64,000 nucleotides of DNA from assembly GCA_947090765.1 (NCBI GenBank), contig OX352322.1:5511001-5575000 (forward strand). Direction: 5' to 3'. The number at the start of each line of letters is the position of its first letter. Within the stretch, counting starts at the first letter, position 1. The notes under the pieces were generated by a model. It saw nothing but the letters and a program-made list of their open reading frames with translations. It did no database searches and was not told the DNA's origin. The position numbers and the translations under genes were made by a program. Below, one piece after another: positions 47,102 to 55,677 of this stretch. This DNA is from Pseudomonas sp. MM223. Its GTDB lineage: Bacteria; Pseudomonadota; Gammaproteobacteria; Pseudomonadales; Pseudomonadaceae.

Positions 47102-47857
47102 ATGACTCGGATCGCTCATTCTGGCGACAACAGCACTGAACGCCGTCTGCAAGCCGAACGCCTGGTTGGCGCCGCGGCACTGCAAGAGGCCCAGGCCCTG
47201 CGTTTCAAAGTGTTCAGCGCAGAATTCAAGGCCAAGCTCAAGGGCGCCGAGCAGGGCCTGGACATGGACGACTATGACGTGCACTGCCGCCACATTGGTG
47301 TGCGCGACCTGAGCACCGGCGAGCTGGTGGCCACCACCCGACTGCTCGACCACGAGGCCGCCAGCAGCCTGGGCCGCTTCTACAGCGAAGAAGAATTTCG
47401 CCTGCACGGCCTGTTGCAGTTACAGGGCCCGATCCTCGAGCTGGGCCGAACCTGTGTGGCCCCCGACTACCGCAATGGCGGCACCATCGCCGTGCTGTGG
47501 GGTGAACTGGCCGAGGTGCTCAACGAGGGCCGCTACAGCTACCTGATGGGCTGCGCCAGCATCCCCATGCAAGACGGCGGCGTGCAGGCCCATGCCGTGA
47601 TGCAGCGCCTGCGTGACCGCTACCTGTGCAACGAGCACCTGCGTGCCGAGCCGAAGAACCCGCTGCCAAGCCTGGCCCTGCCGGGTAACGTCATCGCCGA
47701 AATGCCACCGCTGCTAAAAGCCTACATGCGCCTGGGCGCAAAAATTTGCGGCGAGCCGTGCTGGGACGAGGACTTCCAGGTGGCCGACGTGTTCATCCTG
47801 CTCAAGCGCGACGACCTGTGCCCACGCTACGCCCGCCACTTCAAGGCGGCAGTCTGA
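47102..47857 (+). CDS. olsB: OlsB, L-ornithine N(alpha)-acyltransferase
   Basis: OlsB transfers a 3-hydroxyacyl chain from ACP to ornithine to form lyso-ornithine lipid, the first step of ornithine-lipid synthesis. It has 251 aa with a GNAT-like hemolysin (OlsB/HlyX) fold ([34 protein letters not shown] and [13 protein letters not shown]). ATG 47102 follows GGAG at a 7-8-nt spacing. Its stop shares one base with the olsA start. Confidence 0.93.
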   Translation: MTRIAHSGDNSTERRLQAERLVGAAALQEAQALRFKVFSAEFKAKLKGAEQGLDMDDYDVHCRHIGVRDLSTGELVATTRLLDHEAASSLGRFYSEEEFRLHGLLQLQGPILELGRTCVAPDYRNGGTIAVLWGELAEVLNEGRYSYLMGCASIPMQDGGVQAHAVMQRLRDRYLCNEHLRAEPKNPLPSLALPGNVIAEMPPLLKAYMRLGAKICGEPCWDEDFQVADVFILLKRDDLCPRYARHFKAAV

Positions 47858-48645
47858 TGCCGAAGTTGCGGGTATTGGCCCGCCTGACCCGACTGCTGCT
47901 GGTACTGCTGCTGGGCATGCTGATGGCCAGCCTTATCGCCCTCGGCGAACGCCTGGGCTTCAAGGCCCCCCTCGAACGCCGCCAGCGCTGGACCTGCCTG
48001 TTCATGAAACGCCTGGTCGCCGCCCTGCCTTTTGACGTACGGGTAGTGGGCGAGCTGCCGCAGCGGCCGATGCTGTGGGTCAGCAACCATGTTTCGTGGA
48101 CCGATATCCCCCTGCTCGGCATGCTGCTGCCGCTGTCCTTCCTGTCCAAGGCCGAGGTGCGTCATTGGCCGGTGGCAGGTTGGCTGGCGGAAAAAGCCGG
48201 CACGCTGTTCATCCGCCGTGGCGGGGGTGACAGCCAGCGCCTGCGCGAACAGATCGCCGGGCAACTGGGGCTGGCCCGGCCGCTGCTGATATTCCCTGAA
48301 GGCACCACTACCTGCGGTCGCAACCTGCGCACCTTCCATGGCCGCCTATTGGCAGGTGCCATCGACCGAGGCGTGGCGGTGCAGCCCGTGGCTATCCAGT
48401 ACCTGCGTGATGGCCAGATCGACCCAGTTGCACCGTTCATTGGCGATGACGACCTGGTATCGCACCTGATGCGCCTGTTTGCCCTGCCGCGGGGCGAGGT
48501 ACGCATTCACCTGCTGCAACCCATTGGCAGCGTGGGCAAGGAACGTGCGGTACTGGCGTTGCAGGCGCAGCAGGCGATTCACCTGGCGCTGTTCGGGGAG
48601 GACGAAGTTGAGTCTGCGCCACGGCGGCAGGCGCGGGCTGCCTGA
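47857..48645 (+). CDS. olsA: OlsA, lyso-ornithine lipid O-acyltransferase
   Basis: OlsA esterifies lyso-ornithine lipid to ornithine lipid at the inner membrane. It has 262 aa. The PlsC-family H-x4-D motif is NHVSWTD (H78, D83), and the second block is LIFPEGTTTCG. One N-terminal membrane helix lies at about residues 8-28. ATG 47857 overlaps the olsB stop (TGATG), so the two genes are translated together. Confidence 0.93.
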   Translation: MPKLRVLARLTRLLLVLLLGMLMASLIALGERLGFKAPLERRQRWTCLFMKRLVAALPFDVRVVGELPQRPMLWVSNHVSWTDIPLLGMLLPLSFLSKAEVRHWPVAGWLAEKAGTLFIRRGGGDSQRLREQIAGQLGLARPLLIFPEGTTTCGRNLRTFHGRLLAGAIDRGVAVQPVAIQYLRDGQIDPVAPFIGDDDLVSHLMRLFALPRGEVRIHLLQPIGSVGKERAVLALQAQQAIHLALFGEDEVESAPRRQARAA

Positions 48646-48660
48646 TTTCTTTGTGCTGTC

Positions 48661-48768
48661 AGTACTGGCCCTATCGCCGGCAAGCCAGCTCCCACAGGTA
48701 CTCCACAGGTCTTTAAGCTGTTGCTCAACCTGTGGGAGCTGGCTTGCCGGCGATAGGGCCGGTACAGG
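48661..48768. repeat. Paired REP-type repeat (GCCGGCAAGCCAGCTCCCAC subtype)
   Basis: The inverted arms at about 48661-48698 and 48730-48768 lie between the convergent olsA and AcpH-like genes. Confidence 0.86.
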
Positions 48769-48777
48769 CGAATACAA

Positions 48778-49359
48778 TCAGCTGTCAGGCATCCGCGCCG
48801 CCGCAAAGGCCTGCAGTTGCGGGTAAAACTCGCGAAAATCCGCCAGCAGCGGCTCATACAGCCGCTCCAGCTCCACCATCACCCCGGCCATGCCCTCAGG
48901 CCGCGACAAGCGCCGGGCAATGCCATTGAACACCTGCTCCAGCGTGGCGAAATCGCCGTACGCCCCCAGCCAGTCATCGGCTGCCATGAACGGCGCAATC
49001 CGCGCCAGCCGCCCCGGCGGCTCGGGCTCCGCCAGCAGCACCCGATAAAACGCGCCAGTAAACTGCTCCAGCGGCTGCTCGGCATAATTGCCCCAATACC
49101 GCGCCAGGCAATGGTCGAAAAACACATCCAGCACGATGCCGGCAAAGCGCCGCCGCTCGCGCGGAAAGCGCGCCAGTGCCGCCAGCACCAACGGGTGCCG
49201 ATCGGTGTAGCTGTCAATATGCCGGTGCAGCCGGATAGCCGCCTCCAGCGCAGGTGGGAAGCGCCCTTCCAGCGAGCCTTTGACAAAGTCGCCATACAGG
49301 CTGCCAAGCAGTTGTTGCGGCGCCGGGCCGCCCAGGTGCAAGTGTGCGAGGTAGTTCAT
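48778..49359 (-). CDS. ACP phosphodiesterase-like protein (AcpH/DUF479)
   Basis: This 193-aa protein belongs to the AcpH family, which hydrolyses the 4'-phosphopantetheine of acyl carrier protein. Typical blocks are MNYLAHLHLGGPAPQQLLGS, RLHRHIDSYTDRHPLV (HRxID metal-binding) and DVFFDHCLARYW. These His/Asp sets suggest an HD-type metal site. It is divergent from the ArsR gene; whether they share control is not known. Confidence 0.88.
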   Translation of the reverse strand: MNYLAHLHLGGPAPQQLLGSLYGDFVKGSLEGRFPPALEAAIRLHRHIDSYTDRHPLVLAALARFPRERRRFAGIVLDVFFDHCLARYWGNYAEQPLEQFTGAFYRVLLAEPEPPGRLARIAPFMAADDWLGAYGDFATLEQVFNGIARRLSRPEGMAGVMVELERLYEPLLADFREFYPQLQAFAAARMPDS

Positions 49360-49385
49360 GAGCGCAGTCTAGCACCGCTCACTCG

Positions 49386-49487
49386 TATATCGTTATAACG
49401 CGATATAGCGATTCGTGCTCAGCTCAGAACCTCTTCATATTTGTATATCGGGAACGGGCGATTTACATTTCGTCTTATCGCGATATA
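49386..49487. promoter_or_regulatory. Operators upstream of the ArsR-xenB pair
   Basis: TATATCG (49386-49392) and CGATATA (49401-49407) make a symmetric site with an 8-bp spacer. A second pair of the same half-sites is TATATCG (49444-49450) and CGATATA (49481-49487), the latter inside the perfect palindrome TATCGCGATA (49476-49485). Four half-sites in 102 bp between acpH-like and arsR-like genes point to an autoregulatory operator. Confidence 0.7.
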
Positions 49488-49508
49488 CCGCTACAACGAG
49501 CCTCAACC

Positions 49509-49811
49509 ATGCCTCTCGATCTCGACGAAATCATAAAAGCGCTGGCCCATCCGGTCAGGCGAGAAATCCTCAGCTGGCTGAAAGACCCGGCAACGCAATT
49601 CCCCGACCAGTACCACAGCACCGAAAACGGTGTGTGTGCCGGGCAGATCGACCAACGCTGCGGCTTGTCGCAGTCGACCGTCTCCGCCCACCTGGCCACC
49701 TTGCAGCGCGCCAGGCTGATCAGCAGCCAGAAGATCGGCCAATGGCACTTCTTCAAGCGCAACGAAGCCACCATCGAGGCGTTCCTCGAACAACTGCGCC
49801 AAGCACTTTGA
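49509..49811 (+). CDS. ArsR-family transcriptional regulator
   Basis: This is a 100-aa winged-helix repressor. The helix-turn-helix is in AGQIDQRCGLSQSTVSAHLA at about residues 44-63, and the wing follows with QWHFFKRNEA. The canonical metal motif ELCVCD is absent, and only two Cys (43 and 51) are present, so it is more likely redox- or electrophile-responsive than arsenic-responsive. It is 17 bp upstream of the xenobiotic reductase gene, so co-regulation is expected. Confidence 0.88.
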   Translation: MPLDLDEIIKALAHPVRREILSWLKDPATQFPDQYHSTENGVCAGQIDQRCGLSQSTVSAHLATLQRARLISSQKIGQWHFFKRNEATIEAFLEQLRQAL

Positions 49812-49828
49812 CAAGGCAGGTAACCGCT

Positions 49829-50878
49829 ATGACAACGCTTTTCGATCCGATCACCCTGGGCGACCTGCAACTGCCCAACCGCATCATCATGGCCCCGCTC
49901 ACCCGCTGCCGTGCCGACGAAGGCCGCGTGCCCAATGCACTGATGGCCGAATACTACGTGCAGCGCGCCAGTGCCGGGCTGATCCTCAGCGAGGCGACTT
50001 CGGTCAGCGCCATGGGCGTCGGCTACCCGGACACCCCCGGCATCTGGAACGATGAGCAGGTGCGTGGCTGGAACAACGTCACCAAAGCCGTGCATGCTGC
50101 GGGCGGGCGCATCTTCCTGCAGCTTTGGCACGTTGGCCGCATCTCCCATCCCAGCTACCTGAACGGCGAGCTGCCGGTCGCCCCCAGCGCGATCCAGCCC
50201 AAGGGCCATGTAAGCCTGGTACGCCCGCTGAGTGAATTCCCGACCCCGCGCGCGCTGGAAACAGAGGAAATCATCGATATCGTCGAGGCTTACCGCAGCG
50301 GTGCCGAAAATGCCAAGGCTGCCGGTTTCGATGGTGTAGAGATCCATGGCGCCAACGGCTACCTGCTTGACCAGTTCCTGCAAAGCAGCACCAACCAGCG
50401 CACCGACCGCTACGGCGGCTCGCTGGAAAACCGCGCACGCCTGCTGCTGGAGGTGACCGATGCGGTTATCGATGTGTGGGGCGCGAATCGCGTGGGCGTG
50501 CACCTGGCGCCGCGTGCCGATGCTCACGACATGGGTGATGCAAACCGCGCCGAAACCTTCACTTATGTGGCCCGTGAGTTGGGCAAGCGCGGCATCGCCT
50601 TTATCTGCTCACGGGAACGGGAAGCCGACGACAGCATCGGCCCGCTGATCAAAGAAGCGTTCGGCGGCCCGTACATCGTCAATGAGCGGTTTGACAAAGC
50701 CAGTGCCAATGCGGCCCTGGCCAGTGGCAAGGCCGATGCCGTGGCGTTTGGCGTGCCGTTCATCGCCAACCCCGACCTGCCGGCACGGCTGGCGGCGGAT
50801 GCACCGTTGAACGAGGCGCGGCCGGAAACCTTCTATGGCAAGGGGCCGGTTGGGTATATCGATTACCCGCGGTTGTAA
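49829..50878 (+). CDS. xenB: NADH:flavin oxidoreductase of the Old Yellow Enzyme family (XenB-like)
   Basis: This FMN ene-reductase of 349 aa equals P. putida XenB length. It reduces activated alkenes, nitro-esters and nitroaromatics with NAD(P)H. ATG 49829 has GGCAGG upstream. Features are the N-terminal FMN region RIIMAPLTRCRAD, the substrate-binding block QLWHVGRISHPSY and the pair His/Asn of EIHGANGYLLDQFL. Transcription is probably driven by the ArsR operator. Confidence 0.9.
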   Translation: MTTLFDPITLGDLQLPNRIIMAPLTRCRADEGRVPNALMAEYYVQRASAGLILSEATSVSAMGVGYPDTPGIWNDEQVRGWNNVTKAVHAAGGRIFLQLWHVGRISHPSYLNGELPVAPSAIQPKGHVSLVRPLSEFPTPRALETEEIIDIVEAYRSGAENAKAAGFDGVEIHGANGYLLDQFLQSSTNQRTDRYGGSLENRARLLLEVTDAVIDVWGANRVGVHLAPRADAHDMGDANRAETFTYVARELGKRGIAFICSREREADDSIGPLIKEAFGGPYIVNERFDKASANAALASGKADAVAFGVPFIANPDLPARLAADAPLNEARPETFYGKGPVGYIDYPRL

Positions 50879-50888
50879 TCGAGATTGC

Positions 50889-50978
50889 CGGGGCCGCTTT
50901 GCGGCCCTTTCGCGGCACAAGGCCGCTCCTACAGGGGAACGCGATCTCCTGTAGGAGCGGCCTTGTGCCGCGAATGGA
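50889..50978. repeat. Paired REP-type repeat (GCGGCACAAGGCCGC subtype)
   Basis: The inverted arms at about 50889-50936 and 50948-50978 lie between convergent xenB and the coiled-coil gene. Confidence 0.86.
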
Positions 50979-51001
50979 GGGCAACGCCCTCCCCTGCGGT
51001 G

Positions 51002-51871
51002 TCACGGCCGAGCGTTGATCTGCTGTTGCAGGTTCTGAACCTGGCTCTGCAAGGTATTCAGGTTGCGGGTCATCTGCGCCCGGAAGGCATCGAATTCCTG
51101 AACCGAGGCACCACCGGACGCTGCCGCAGCCGGGCGGTTGTCGATCTGGCTCTTGAGCACGACCATGTCCTGCTCCAGGCTCTGGATCGCCGCACTAGGG
51201 TTACCCTGCTTTTTCAGCACTGCCACATCGCTGCCCAAGCTCTTGAGCTGCCCGTCCAGCTTGCCGCCATCCACCTGCGCGGCCTTCAGCGCTGCAACTT
51301 GCTCATTAAGGCCCTTGAACTGGGCATCCAGCTTGCCACCATCAACCTGTCCCGAACGCAACGCGGCCAGTTCGCCGTTCACCAGTTTCAGCTGTGCCTG
51401 CAACTGGCTTTGCAGCTCGCTCACAGCCTTCTGCTGTTCACGGGTATCGGCCAGCACCTGCTCCAGGCGCTTGCCCAGGTCGTCGGTCTGACCGGCCACG
51501 CCTTTTTGCAACTGCCGCAATTGCAGCTTCAGTGCCTCGCTGTTGGTCGAGGCACCGGATTCGGTGGCCGCCACCTTGCCGCTGATCGCCTGCAGGCGCC
51601 CGGCTGCTTCTTCGCTGATGCGGGCAAAACTTTCCTGGGTCGCAACCAGTTGCTGCTCCATCAGCGAGATCTGCTGGAAGCTCCACCAGCCCAGGCCCGC
51701 CAACGCGATGAACGAAGCGCCGAGCAACGCCCACAACGGCGCCGTGCTGGCTCCGCGAGCGGCTTTCTGGCGGCTGCGCACCACGTGCGCCGGCATGAGT
51801 TCGTCATCATCAACGGTACCCGCCCGCAAGGTAGGCACGTCATCGTAGTCATCGTGAGCATGGTTACGCAT
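51002..51871 (-). CDS. Membrane-anchored coiled-coil protein
   Basis: This 289-aa bitopic protein has a charged cytoplasmic head (residues 1-50, DDYDDVPTLRAG), one transmembrane helix (LWALLGASFIALAGLGWW) and a long helical exterior rich in Leu/Gln/Lys heptads. In it the sequence QVDGGKLD recurs twice (VDGGKLDAQFKGL, VDGGKLDGQLKSL). ATG 51871 was chosen for the charged head, though it lacks a clear ribosome site. An envelope structural or scaffold role is possible. No named family is certain. Confidence 0.7.
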   Translation of the reverse strand: MRNHAHDDYDDVPTLRAGTVDDDELMPAHVVRSRQKAARGASTAPLWALLGASFIALAGLGWWSFQQISLMEQQLVATQESFARISEEAAGRLQAISGKVAATESGASTNSEALKLQLRQLQKGVAGQTDDLGKRLEQVLADTREQQKAVSELQSQLQAQLKLVNGELAALRSGQVDGGKLDAQFKGLNEQVAALKAAQVDGGKLDGQLKSLGSDVAVLKKQGNPSAAIQSLEQDMVVLKSQIDNRPAAAASGGASVQEFDAFRAQMTRNLNTLQSQVQNLQQQINARP

Positions 51872-51958
51872 GGATACATTCAACCGCGGTAGTCGCAAAG
51901 AGGCACGAGTATAAACCGCAAGCGCGGCGCGTTGATAAGCATTGTCACTTCAGCGGCT

Positions 51959-52954
51959 TTACTGCCCCGGCGGCAGGTGCTTCCACCAGCCACAGAATTC
52001 ATCCAGCGCTGTCCACAGGCTGACCTTGGGCTGGTAGTCCAGCAACTGCCGGGCACGGCTGATATCCAGGGTGAAATCACGGCTCATCACCTGCATCCCC
52101 AAGCGTGACAGGGTGGGTTGCGGGCGCCCCGGCCACAACATGCAGACAGCTTCGTTCACCGCGGCCAGGCTGTAGGCCATGCCGTAGGATCGGTAGCGGG
52201 TAACCTGCGGCAACTGCATCTGGCGCATCACATAATTGACCACATCCCACAGCGGCAACGGCTGGCCGTTGCTGATGTTGTAGGCCTGGCCCAGCGCGCG
52301 GTCGTCGGCAAACAAGGCGCTTAGCAGTGCTTCGTTGAGGTTGTGCACGCTGGTGAAATCGACTTTGTTCAGGCCGTTGCCGATGATTGCCACGCGGCCT
52401 TTGCGCTGCATCTGCATCAGCCGCGGGAAGATGCTGGCATCGCCGGCACCAGTGACGAAGCGTGGGCGCAGCGCCAGCACTTCAAGGCCGAACTCCTGGG
52501 CACCGAACACTTTTTGCTCAGCCAGGTGCTTGGTCTGCCCATAGTGATCATGAAAACGGCGCGGCACCTGGTCTTCACGGATGTCCAGGCGCGAGCGGCC
52601 ATTGAAATAGATCGACGGCGACGACAGGTGCACCAAGCGCCGCACATGTTCCTTCAGGCAGCCCTCGACCACGTTTTCGGTGACAACCACGTTGCCTTGA
52701 TAGAAGTCCTGGTAGCGCCCCCAGTTGCCCACGGCGCCGGCACAGTGCACCACAGCCTCGATGCCCTGGCACAGGCGGCGGGCCAGCTCGGGATCACCCA
52801 GGTCGCCGGGGATGAACTGGGCCCCACGCTTGACCAGGTGCTCGACCCCTTCGGCGCGGCGGCCGCTGACCCGCACGTCCAGGCCCTGCTCCAGGGCGAA
52901 GCGCGCAAAGCGCCCACCAATGAAGCCACTCGCGCCGGTGACCAGAATTCGCAT
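51959..52954 (-). CDS. NAD-dependent epimerase/3-beta-HSD-like oxidoreductase
   Basis: This extended short-chain dehydrogenase of 331 aa has the Rossmann motif RILVTGASGFIGG at the start. The catalytic Tyr-x3-Lys occurs as DHYGQTKHLAEQ, with a Ser in HLSSPSIYF. Similar proteins act on sugars, sterols or cinnamyl compounds. It lies downstream of the argP-type gene but separated from it. The substrate is unknown. Confidence 0.88.
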   Translation of the reverse strand: MRILVTGASGFIGGRFARFALEQGLDVRVSGRRAEGVEHLVKRGAQFIPGDLGDPELARRLCQGIEAVVHCAGAVGNWGRYQDFYQGNVVVTENVVEGCLKEHVRRLVHLSSPSIYFNGRSRLDIREDQVPRRFHDHYGQTKHLAEQKVFGAQEFGLEVLALRPRFVTGAGDASIFPRLMQMQRKGRVAIIGNGLNKVDFTSVHNLNEALLSALFADDRALGQAYNISNGQPLPLWDVVNYVMRQMQLPQVTRYRSYGMAYSLAAVNEAVCMLWPGRPQPTLSRLGMQVMSRDFTLDISRARQLLDYQPKVSLWTALDEFCGWWKHLPPGQ

Positions 52955-53003
52955 GTAAGACTCCGTCTTGCCAGATTTCAGATGCAACTGACGCCAGCTG
53001 TGG

Positions 53004-53894
53004 CTACAAGGGCACCAGCCATTGCTGTGCGGTGTGCCGCAGGTGGTCGGTCAGTTGCGCGAGCAATTGCCCGCCATTGCGCCAATGATGCCAGTACAGC
53101 GGCACGTCGATGGGGGTATCGCTGCAGATTTCCACCAACTGCCCGCTGGCCAGTTGCTCCCGAGCCTGCAATTCGGGCACCAGCCCCCAGCCCAGCCCGG
53201 CCTCGGTCATGCGCAGGAAGCCTTCGGATGACGGGCACAGGTGGTGCAGGAAACCATCCTCGATGCCCAGTGATGCCAGGTAGCGATGCTGCAGGAAGTC
53301 ATCCGGGCCGTACACGATCGCCGGGGTGCGGGCCAGGCGGCTGGCGACAAAGCCCTGGGGGAAATGCCGCGCCATGAACCCGGGGCTGGCCAACGCCCGG
53401 TAGCGCATGGCCCCCAGTAGCAGGCTGCGCGCCCCGGCGACGGGGCGTTCACTGCCACACAGGCAGGCCGCCACTTCGCCGGCACGCATGCGTTTCAGGC
53501 CCACTTCCTGGTCCTCTACCACCAGGTCGGTCAGCACGTTCTGTTGCGCACAGAAGTTGCCCACCGCACCAGCCCACCAAGTGGCCAGGCTATCGGCGTT
53601 GAGGGCGATACGCAGGCGTTCCGGCATGCCTTCTTCGTCCAGCGCCGGTACCTGGCGCTGCAAGTCACGTTCAAGCAGGCGCACCTGCTGCACATGGTTG
53701 AGCAACTGCCGGCCAACTTCGGTCGGGCTGGGCGGCATGGCACGCACCAGCACCGGTTGCCCGACCCGTGCTTCAAGCAACTTGATGCGCTGGGAGATGG
53801 CCGACTGCGACAGGCCCAGCACTTGCGCGGCACGCTCGAAACCGCCCTGTTCGATCACCGCCGCCAGGGCGGCCAGCAACTTGTAGTCGAACAT
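53004..53894 (-). CDS. argP: ArgP (IciA)-type LysR regulator
   Basis: This is a LysR regulator that controls arginine or lysine exporters in response to basic amino acids. It has 296 aa from ATG 53894. The HTH is in GGFERAAQVLGLSQSAISQR at about residues 18-37. The effector domain starts near residue 90. It is divergent from the LysE-family exporter, the arrangement known for argP and argO in Pseudomonas and E. coli (the E. coli genes are not adjacent). Confidence 0.9.
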   Translation of the reverse strand: MFDYKLLAALAAVIEQGGFERAAQVLGLSQSAISQRIKLLEARVGQPVLVRAMPPSPTEVGRQLLNHVQQVRLLERDLQRQVPALDEEGMPERLRIALNADSLATWWAGAVGNFCAQQNVLTDLVVEDQEVGLKRMRAGEVAACLCGSERPVAGARSLLLGAMRYRALASPGFMARHFPQGFVASRLARTPAIVYGPDDFLQHRYLASLGIEDGFLHHLCPSSEGFLRMTEAGLGWGLVPELQAREQLASGQLVEICSDTPIDVPLYWHHWRNGGQLLAQLTDHLRHTAQQWLVPL

Positions 53895-53995
53895 CGATTT
53901 TCCTAATGCCTGATCAGCTTTATTTGTTTTTCTTATACAGCGCAAACCAACACAATTGCCAGCATCTTTCAGGTTCTTTATATGGAGAGCACGCC
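53895..53995. promoter_or_regulatory. Divergent argP-argO control region
   Basis: The 101-bp spacer contains AT-rich tracts (around 53909-53938) and a TTATAT-like element (53978-53983) near argO. LysR proteins bind such divergent regions. No exact ArgP motif was identified. Confidence 0.45.
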
Positions 53996-54595
53996 ATGTG
54001 GCAAAGCTATCTCAACGGCATGCTGGTGGCCTTCGGCCTGATCATGGCCATCGGTGCACAAAACGCCTTCGTCCTCGCCCAGAGCCTGCGCCGCGAGCAT
54101 CACCTGCCGGTGGCAGCGCTGTGCATCGTCTGTGATGCCCTGCTGGTGGCTGCCGGAGTGTTCGGCTTGGCCACGGTACTTGCGCACAACCCGACCTTGC
54201 TGGCGGTCGCACGTTGGGGCGGTGCAGTGTTCCTGATCTGGTACGGCGCCAAAGCCCTGCGCAGCGCCTGTTCCAAACAAAGCCTGCAACACCAGCAGGG
54301 CCAGGGCGTGCGCTCGCGCCGTGCAGTGCTGCTCAGTGCCCTGGCAGTCACGCTGCTGAACCCGCACGTCTACCTTGATACGGTGTTGCTGATCGGCTCG
54401 CTGGGCGCCCAGCAGACTGCACCTGGCGCCTACGTGGCCGGGGCAGCCAGTGCCTCGCTGCTGTGGTTCTCGACCCTGGCGATTGGTGCAGCCTGGCTGG
54501 CACCGTGGCTGGCACGCCCGGCGACCTGGCGCATGCTCGACCTGATGGTAGCGGTGATGATGTTCGCGGTGGCGGCGCAGTTGATCTTCAACTGA
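53996..54595 (+). CDS. argO: ArgO/LysE-family amino-acid exporter
   Basis: This inner-membrane exporter of basic amino acids has 199 aa with six hydrophobic segments. The LysE-family N-terminus is FGLIMAIGAQNAFVLAQSLR. The conserved NPH region is AVTLLNPHVYLDTVLLIGSL. ATG 53996 sits behind GGAG (53983-53986) at 9-nt spacing; the longer ORF starts inside the control region. Confidence 0.92.
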   Translation: MWQSYLNGMLVAFGLIMAIGAQNAFVLAQSLRREHHLPVAALCIVCDALLVAAGVFGLATVLAHNPTLLAVARWGGAVFLIWYGAKALRSACSKQSLQHQQGQGVRSRRAVLLSALAVTLLNPHVYLDTVLLIGSLGAQQTAPGAYVAGAASASLLWFSTLAIGAAWLAPWLARPATWRMLDLMVAVMMFAVAAQLIFN

Positions 54596-54833
54596 CCGCT
54601 GGCCTGCATGGCCCGGTACACCTGTGTTGGCCTGGAAACGACCACCACTGGTCGGTGCCCGCCAAGCGCTGCGGAACCTCTATTCCCTATGTTTGTTGCG
54701 TGGTTATGCGCCGGGGCTGGTGCTATGATCGACCCCTTGCGTCGCAAAGAGTACAAACTCGCCGACGCTCATAGGGCCGCCCGTGATCGGCCCTGCGCAA
54801 ACCGCGAACTAGACCTGAATCAGGAGATCCACC

Positions 54834-55430
54834 ATGGCTTTTGAATTGCCGCCGCTGCCGTACGCCCACGATGCCCTGCAGCCGCACATCTCCAAGGAAA
54901 CCCTGGAGTATCACCACGACAAGCACCACAACACCTATGTCGTGAACCTGAACAACCTGGTCCCAGGCACCGAATTCGAAGGCAAGACCCTGGAAGAGAT
55001 CGTCAAGACCTCTTCGGGCGGCATCTTCAACAACGCCGCTCAAGTCTGGAACCACACCTTCTACTGGAACTGCCTGGCACCTAATGCCGGCGGTCAACCA
55101 ACCGGTGCCCTGGCTGACGCCATCAACGCCGCTTTCGGTTCCTTCGACAAGTTCAAGGAAGAGTTCACCAAGACTTCGGTTGGCACCTTCGGTTCCGGCT
55201 GGGGCTGGCTGGTGAAGAAAGCTGACGGTTCCCTGGCCCTGGCCAGCACCATCGGCGCTGGCTGCCCGCTGACCAGCGGCGACACCCCGCTGCTGACCTG
55301 CGACGTCTGGGAACACGCCTACTACATCGACTACCGCAACGTCCGTCCAAAGTACGTCGAGGCGTTCTGGAACCTGGTCAACTGGGCCTTCGTTGCCGAA
55401 CAGTTCGAAGGTAAAACCTTCAAGGCCTGA
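54834..55430 (+). CDS. sodB: Iron superoxide dismutase
   Basis: SodB dismutates superoxide in the cytoplasm. It has 198 aa. The metal ligands are in their expected places: H27 (EYHHDKHH), H74 (WNHTFYW), D157 and H161 ([11 protein letters not shown]). An extended -10 (TGCTATGAT, 54721-54729) is about 100 bp upstream. The monocistronic unit ends at the terminator at 55454. Confidence 0.96.
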   Translation: MAFELPPLPYAHDALQPHISKETLEYHHDKHHNTYVVNLNNLVPGTEFEGKTLEEIVKTSSGGIFNNAAQVWNHTFYWNCLAPNAGGQPTGALADAINAAFGSFDKFKEEFTKTSVGTFGSGWGWLVKKADGSLALASTIGAGCPLTSGDTPLLTCDVWEHAYYIDYRNVRPKYVEAFWNLVNWAFVAEQFEGKTFKA

Positions 55431-55453
55431 GTCCTTCAGCCCTGAACGTAAAG

Positions 55454-55477
55454 ACCCGGCCATGTGCCGGGTTTTTT
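55454..55477 (+). terminator. Intrinsic terminator of sodB
   Basis: ACCCGGC (55454-55460) and GCCGGGT (55466-55472) form a 7-bp stem with a 5-nt loop and a T-run. Confidence 0.88.
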
Positions 55478-55592
55478 ATGCCTGTGCCCGCGAAAAGGCC
55501 GGCACGGTTTTGCTTGCTCCGCCCGTATACCGCGCTAACATCAAACCTCTGGAAGATTGACACAGCGCACTCAAGTTGCGGGGTCAGGCAAC

Positions 55593-55627
55593 CGATACAC
55601 TGCTCATGATCGGCCGGTAGTGTATCG
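55593..55627. promoter_or_regulatory. Perfect inverted repeat upstream of bifA
   Basis: CGATACACT (55593-55601) and AGTGTATCG (55619-55627) are perfect 9-bp inverted arms with a 17-bp spacer, 50 bp before the bifA start. No known operator was matched; it looks like a dimeric regulator site. Confidence 0.5.
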
Positions 55628-55677
55628 TCATCGTTGATGGCAAAATGATGCCATGCGCATGGATTAAGGAAACCCCA

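Noticed and set aside
54608..54844. Possible 78-aa protein upstream of sodB
   Set aside because: It runs through the sodB promoter (TGCTATGAT) and ends inside the start of sodB; no good ribosome site or homology.
55480..55505. Possible single REP fragment after sodB
   Set aside because: Only CGCGAAAAGGCCGGC-like remnants match; no paired arm, too short to call.
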